Shown: positions 58,670 to 64,000 of the stretch, one piece after another
Numbering within the stretch: position 1 is the stretch's first letter
Layout: each line of letters begins with the position of its first letter
Assembly: GCA_025201765.1 (NCBI GenBank)
Contig: MU623348.1
Span: 124,001-188,000 of the forward strand
Length of the DNA stretch: 64,000 nt
Direction of reading: 5' to 3'
Origin: Daldinia sp. FL1419
Lineage: Eukaryota; Ascomycota; Sordariomycetes; Xylariales; Hypoxylaceae
Translations under genes and position numbers: made by a program
The notes under the pieces: model-generated
The model's database searches: none
Told to the model about the DNA's origin: nothing
What the model saw: only the letters and a program-made list of their open reading frames with translations

Positions 58670-59540
58670 CTGGACTCCGGCGGGGCTAGTGAGTCTGTAA
58701 TAAAGCAGCCAAGAATTGCCTAGACTTAGAAGCCGAATCTAACGCGGTCAGCTGAGTCTTGGGGTCTGCGGCATGGCAAGCAGAGATCTTCTCGATACAA
58801 CGAACGGGATAGGGAATACCGGAGATAATCCTACCATACTACACAGCTATCATTGCGGTTGGTTGCTTTGTGTTAGTCAGGTCACCTCGAACTTTACCAC
58901 GGATAATATAGTAACGTAGTGTCTCACCAACTCCCTTATTAAGGCCTTCTTGGCGTAGTAATATTGATAGCTTTGAAATACGGACTCTTCACCGTGTGGA
59001 AGCTGACGCAGAAACCACGCCACCTCGTCACTTTTGGTTGTGTAAAATATAACACGATAAGCCGTCGGGGGGTTATACTTGACGTCAATAGGATTTCCGG
59101 TACGTTGGCCGATCCGATCCTCTTGCTCTCGCTAAAGGTAGTCTGGGGGCCAAATATGAAACCTAGAAGATGGCTTTCGTATAAGACTTCCCTATTTTAA
59201 CACTAGCACGTAAGTTATCAATGCTTTATGTCGATACCGAATAGACTTTTGCCGTAAAACTCTCCTTATTTAGTTCAGCGGCACCGAGAATCGTATAAAT
59301 TCAGGGCGCCAATAACCACGACAAGAACCAGCGGATAGGTATCGTTATGTGGGGTAGTTAACGCCAATATGAGCTGACGGGAATACTTGGCGTAAGCCTT
59401 CTGAACGCGGGGTCGGTATGGAAGAGAATCACCACCACAGACCAACTGCCGATATTTTCAAGTGAGAAATAGCACACCGAAAGATCCTTCATCCTGAGGG
59501 AAGCAAAGTGCTGAGCTATTCATATATCTTTATGATTATT
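58670..59540 (-). pseudogene. Eroded coding relic, possibly from a mobile element
   Basis: On the minus strand, stretches of plausible protein alternate with stops. About 59010-58890 gives AWFLRQLPHGEESVFQSYQY and then KKALIRELVRHYVTI. About 58800-58700 gives ISACHAADPKTQLTALDSAS. About 59510-59350 gives SALCFPQDEGSFGVLFLT, a stop, and then KYRQLVCGGDSLPYRPRVQK. The segments are in different frames with no splice logic. I do not recognise a family; a retroelement gag fragment or a lost cluster gene are both possible. Confidence 0.3.
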
Positions 59541-60203
59541 TCTTGATATATCAGGCGCCTCAACGGCAACGAGTATGCTCAGCTAGAAGTGGCGGGTATA
59601 ACTCCAATCGCTAAGCAAGGAGGCAACGCGAGATAGCCACCACGACGTGGAGGCAAGTTTTCCTACTTACCCAGGGAATAGAGCCACCCCTCGTAGCAAA
59701 CAGGGACCAAAAACTAGCGCTCACCCAGTTTCATACGCAGTGTTGACGTATTAAAAATCAGTTAGCATATCTTATTATAGTATCAAGCCACATTTTATAG
59801 AATAAAAACTCAAAGGGTAAATACTAGTCGCCTATAATTATTAGTTTCTAGGTGGATATGTGATTCCTAACCTAGTATATTGGTGGCATCGTTGTATTGT
59901 TGTAAAGTCTAGAACGCGTGGGGAGCCTATTTAGATATTTATGTATGTATGCAGTTGCCCAGCAGCTGTACCCAGCTGCAGAGATCCGCAGATGTGGGAA
60001 ATCGAGTCCTAATGGGGCATTACGCGGTGCCAAAGATGTACCCTAGGTTAGGCACTTGGCTTCGTGGTGCATGCTCCCCTCACTTTATACCCAAGTAAGT
60101 GACTACGAAGTAGTCATTTCGAGGTTCACACAGGACCTCTGCTATATCTTTCAATTCGATTCTTCTATCGCTATTCTATACCACTGAATAGAAAGCATTT
60201 ATT

Positions 60204-61092
60204 ATGGCTGCTACTAACGAGACCTCGTCTCCTGAATGGAATAGAGGATGGTATCAAGACGACTTGACCGAAATCAACGGGCCCATCCGAAAACTTCTCG
60301 AAAGTTACTCCAAGCTGCCCAGTTCTGAGGTTGTTAAGCACATCAATAACATAGTAAGAGCCTCATCTGAAGAGACACTTGACCAGGCTAACGAGAACCC
60401 AGCGAGAACGTGGTTTTACAGCTAATCCTTACCCCTGTATCGGGCTATACCGGTTCATAAATCTAACTCTGCTCAGTCATCCCCTCTATGACACGATTCT
60501 AGAGCGTCTCAGCGCCCCAAGTGCCACCTACTTGGACGTTGGCTGCTGCTTTGGGCAAGATCTGCGGCAGTTGGTGCAAGACGGAATTCCTTCAGATCGA
60601 CTCATCGGTCTCGACGTTTCGCAAGCCCTAATGGACCTTGGCTATGATTTATTCCTCGACCGAGAAACAATACGCTCACGCTTTGTAATCGCTGACGTAT
60701 TCAAGGGGGCAGAGCAAGGTCCAGTGTGGACGGATCTAGAAAAGCGTGGTGTAGACGTGATGCACTGTAGCGCTTTCCTTCATTTGTTTACCCTGGAGGA
60801 TCAAATTTCTGCAGCTAAAAACCTCGCGAGGCTTATGAAGCAAGATGGAATGATCGTCGGAAGGCAAATGGGCAGTGTCAAGCCTGGAAACGTAGCCGCC
60901 GTCAGGAACCAAACCCTCAGCTACAGGCATAACGTAGATACGCTGAAAGACATGTGGCAAAAGGTAGGAGAAGCTACGCAAACGCAATGGAAAGTTGAGG
61001 GCACCATGGATATGGTCGGAGTCAACATTCGCAGCCCCGTGGAGAACGAAGACAGCCGCCGATTACTTTTTACGGTGACTAGAACTGGCTAG
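60204..61092 (+). CDS. Small SAM-dependent methyltransferase
   Basis: Two exons, 60204-60353 and 60403-61092, encode 279 aa. The 49-nt intron (GTAAGA donor, GGCTAACG branch site, CCCAG acceptor) restores the family signature HINNIRERGFTANPYPCIG across the junction; reading through without it gives a stop. SAM motif I is YLDVGCCFGQDLRQL (93-107), followed by DRLIGLDVSQALMDLG and a later VMHCSAFLHLF motif. Methyltransferases of this size and PYPCIG signature occur in fungal polyketide and meroterpenoid clusters, where they O-methylate hydroxyl or carboxyl groups. It is the rightmost recognisable cluster gene, 2.8 kb beyond the regulator. Confidence 0.87.
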
Positions 61093-64000
61093 GCATCAGC
61101 ATTGAAAATACTTAACCTAGAGTAGATGAGAGTTGACTATTATAATAATATAAATACGAGCAGTAGAGTGAGTTTTAAAATCAACTACATGTTAGGACAT
61201 CTACAAAGGATAGGAGGTACCTATCAAAACGCGCCCAGGTAGTTTGAGGCATGTTGACTGCCCGTCTTAAGGGGGGGTTACGTCTCTAGTAGTATTTAAG
61301 AGAACAAACTCTCAAGGAGCCCTAATTCAACCTTTCTGAAAGGTAGTTACCGTTTGCTGTTTATAATTGGTAAGAGCAGTTACTTGCATAGTTTTGATAG
61401 TTTTATAGACTACCCGGCATGAATTGATACAGGGTGTTTGCCCCCATCAAGGTCATCGTCTTCTCATGTAGGACTACATAACTGTTATGTACCTACCTAG
61501 GCTAGGTACCTAGGTAGGTAGGCAGGTGCCTGAGGTATTTAGAATTCGGGCAACAATGGAATTGTACATAGCAACGTGTAGGCAACCCCCATGCAGGTCC
61601 TCTTTCGTACCTACCTCCCTATAATGCCCTATGCACAGACCTTCAAGTGAAGTAGAAGTATTTCTAGAAACAGGTATACATGCACGTACGCCCCGTTCCT
61701 ACCTAAAGTCTAAACAACTCCGCCTAGAGTCCAAATGTTTCTTCCCAGGGTACACCTTTCATATAAAATGGTTGGGTATGTACCGGCCATTTCCTCTCTC
61801 TCCGACCTAACCATCATCGCATTCCACAACACTACACAACAACAGCAAAACTGATCAACAACAAACGTTGACTCGCCCACTCATTCACGTTTATACCTAA
61901 TCTAAAATATCTCCTTTAAAATATTCTGCCCCTAAAATCCAGGCTTGCCCACTGTTCTGTCTGCCACTACTTAACCTGAGTATAATGAATGCCGAATAGA
62001 GAAGACTTTTGTCGGGTAAAGATGATGCCTCTCAGCCCAAGTTACAATCGTTTGGTAGATAATTATATAAAAATAGTCAGTTGATTACTACCTCTTTATT
62101 TTCCCGATACCTTGATAACAATGCTAACCATTTCGAAACAGTAACAAGATGCTTTACTTCAACCCACATGACTCTAGTATAGTTGGCGCGCCTACAGAAC
62201 ACGAATTCGACTATCGCCGTCGAGACAAATCCGAATTATGGACACTCCAAATCCCAAATAAAATCCCTCTGAATAAATAATTCTAATGGTATTCCACTGG
62301 TAAGTTTATCGTTTCAGTCGATTATCCTAGTAATGATATTAATTCCGCAAACCCAGGACTAAAGTTGGGATCAGATGAATGGTCCTTGAAAACAGCTATG
62401 GACAACGTACATTTTGTACTTAACCCTCCTTTTCTACAAGAGTATAACTGGATTGGGCCAACCCTTCCTGACGCCACTGATCAAAACGTCTCATGGTCTG
62501 ACATTGTTAACAACCCAGTTGACAACCTACCCGTTTTGGAAGTCGAACATCTTAGCGTTGATCTAGACATATACGATCAATGCTAATATCCTAATTACGG
62601 GGGCCCGTGGTCATTTCTACGCGACCTGGATGACTCGTATGGAGAGAGTTTATAGCATCACGAACGAACCCGGGGCCACTGCCAAGATCGTGAGATTGGC
62701 GGCGGTGCAGGTACGAAGAAATGGAAGGTGCGAGGCACTGTGTGGAAGTATAAAAGCCTTTCTGGGGAGGCTCCCCCATTTAGAATTCTCCAAGAATCAA
62801 CACACTTATCGTTTTCTCTCTCTTTATCTGGCGGTACCTAGTCTTTACATAGTACTATGCTTCCGCGATAAGCTTAAATTCACTAGAATCAGTGGAAGGT
62901 GTAATATGAAGAATGGGATGGGTACTTATAGTACGACTACGACAGCTCCTAAACTATAGATTTACATGTGACTACACAAGATCCGACGATGAGGAGGTTG
63001 ATTCATTCTACGAGCAGATTTCATGTTTATTCTAGCTCTAGCTTGTGATAAGGTGCTAACCTAGTCTTCACATAGTCTATAGATAACTTGAGATATCTGG
63101 AGCCGACCTCTCTCGAATACAACTCCATGCTATTTGAAGAATTCCCCATAGTTACCTAGTATTGATTGTATCACGGAAAAGGTGTCACGAGGCGTATTAA
63201 GAAGCGGGGAACTCTACTAACCTACGGAATTAGGAAGTTCTTGTTACAAGTAGAAGTTGTCTTACGGAATTTTAGGAACTACGCTGCTCGGCGTGCAAAG
63301 GGCAAGGACCATAGAAACCATGATTTAAGTTCCCTACACGTTTCTATCCTTCAACTTATGCAAAATATCTGGAAAGGCATGTAAATACCAATAAGTCTAA
63401 GGATGCCGTCATTAGCAACTTATCTAGGTACCCATGGCCTCGTATTTTAAGGCAGATGTGGTCCATAGGTAGTATCTACGCACTTTTCGACTTTGGAAAT
63501 CCTAAGTGAATTTCTTTTAAGCTTCAAAAGGCATTTCGACTATTAATTATATTACTCAATAGACAACACTTTAAGTGAATCATTTCCAGATTGTCATATT
63601 GCTAATTTTCAAGTAAATACCCACTATTGTGTAAGTTGGCTTTATAGTAGGTAGTATAAATTGCGTGTTGTTTTGTTTCTACTTATCTTCTACGTTATTC
63701 GTAAAGATTTGGCCTGAGACTAACATCCTATATCCTCACGTTCATATCCTACTTGTCCCCATGGTTTCTCTGGTAGTACACCCTATTCGTATGTTCGACT
63801 GTGTCGGGACCCCCACCAGCCCCCAACCAAGGAACATCGCCGGAATGAAGTCAAGACGAATAGATGATTCAGTCTAACGTCTTAAACAGTCCCTAGACGC
63901 GCACTAACACCGGTAAGATAATAAATAAGAGGTTAATGATCACGTCCTACTAACTCCAGTGTGCGTATTCCACGATCAAACACAAGATCACGATACTCCG
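61093..64000. other. Right-hand gene-poor region
   Basis: No gene is firmly supported. It includes a TACC/GGTA palindromic tract at 61489-61532, a TATA-like ATATAAAATGG at about 61761-61771 followed by a CT/AC-rich leader, and the broken small frame at 62149-62586. Frames after 62.6 kb look random. Confidence 0.5.
62149..62586 (+). pseudogene. Small broken or unresolved gene
   Basis: From an ATG at 62149 the frame reads 43 codons (MLYFNPHDSSIVGAPTEHEF...) to TAA at 62278 and a second TAA at 62284. The same frame then stays open for about 100 codons to a TAA at 62584-62586, ending VEHLSVDLDIYDQC. The second part is preceded by a CAG acceptor-like site at 62315-62317. A TATA-like element and CT/AC-rich leader lie about 300-390 bp upstream. 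It may be a two-exon gene with a donor I cannot place, or a gene broken by two stops. No family is recognised. Confidence 0.3.

Larger units (their letters stand above)
57389..60203. other. AT-rich region with eroded coding relics
   Basis: No intact gene is seen. The left end holds the regulator promoter with its decamer repeat. The middle and right parts include minus-strand stretches that read like protein with scattered stops (listed separately). Short TACC/GGTA elements are fewer here than elsewhere. Confidence 0.5.

Noticed and set aside
60354..60425. Frameshift in the methyltransferase
   Set aside because: An apparent frame change is fully explained by a 49-nt GT-AG intron with a CTAAC branch site that restores the PYPCIG family signature.

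Overview
This window is nuclear DNA from a filamentous ascomycete, most likely a sordariomycete. Its genes carry short GT-AG introns (about 48-90 nt) with CTAAC/CTAAT-type branch sites. The proteins are typical of Pezizomycotina: a modin-like protein, an AflR-type Zn2Cys6 factor, a reducing polyketide synthase and a LovG-type FSH hydrolase. Intergenic DNA is long and littered with TACC/GGTA tracts and TAGGTACCTA palindromes. Species cannot be decided from the sequence.

Layout. 1-8117 has no supported gene, and its right part is a pyrimidine-rich leader to a tandem CCCH zinc-finger gene (8118-10091). 10.1-13.9 kb is gene-free and rich in simple repeats. A modin-like membrane-anchored protein lies at 13.9-15.9 kb. 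A housekeeping block follows at 16.6-25.6 kb, mostly mitochondrial: acyl carrier protein and the divergent complex I 23-kDa subunit, a protein isoaspartate methyltransferase, a Bsd2/NDFIP-type Rsp5 adaptor, a small Cbp6/UQCC2-like complex III assembly factor in four short exons, and the citrate carrier. A broken gene sits at 26.0-26.8 kb.

27.1-61.1 kb is a secondary-metabolite gene cluster of eleven genes: BAHD-type acyltransferase homologue, FSH hydrolase, P450-A, highly reducing PKS (KS-AT-DH-MT-ER-KR-ACP, no release domain), ABC-B exporter, FAD monooxygenase with a large C-terminal membrane domain, P450-B, P450-C, SDR, AflR-like regulator and a small methyltransferase. A plausible scheme is that the PKS makes a C-methylated reduced chain, the FSH enzyme releases it in trans, the oxygenases, SDR and methyltransferase tailor it, and the ABC pump exports it. 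The enzyme classes overlap those of aurovertin/citreoviridin-type clusters, but the product is not identifiable here.

Four observations stand out. (1) The PKS reading frame is broken by one extra base in a five-base homopolymer in the KS domain (40560-40564). (2) A CGG-N6-CC element (consensus TCGGAKRTWTCC) recurs in most cluster promoters and is a candidate binding site for the pathway regulator. (3) The acyltransferase homologue has Pro where BAHD enzymes have the catalytic His. (4) The flavin monooxygenase is fused to a roughly 320-residue polytopic membrane domain. 57.4-60.2 kb and 61.1-64 kb hold no firm genes, only eroded coding relics. All exon structures were worked out by hand from splice signals and protein-family continuity.
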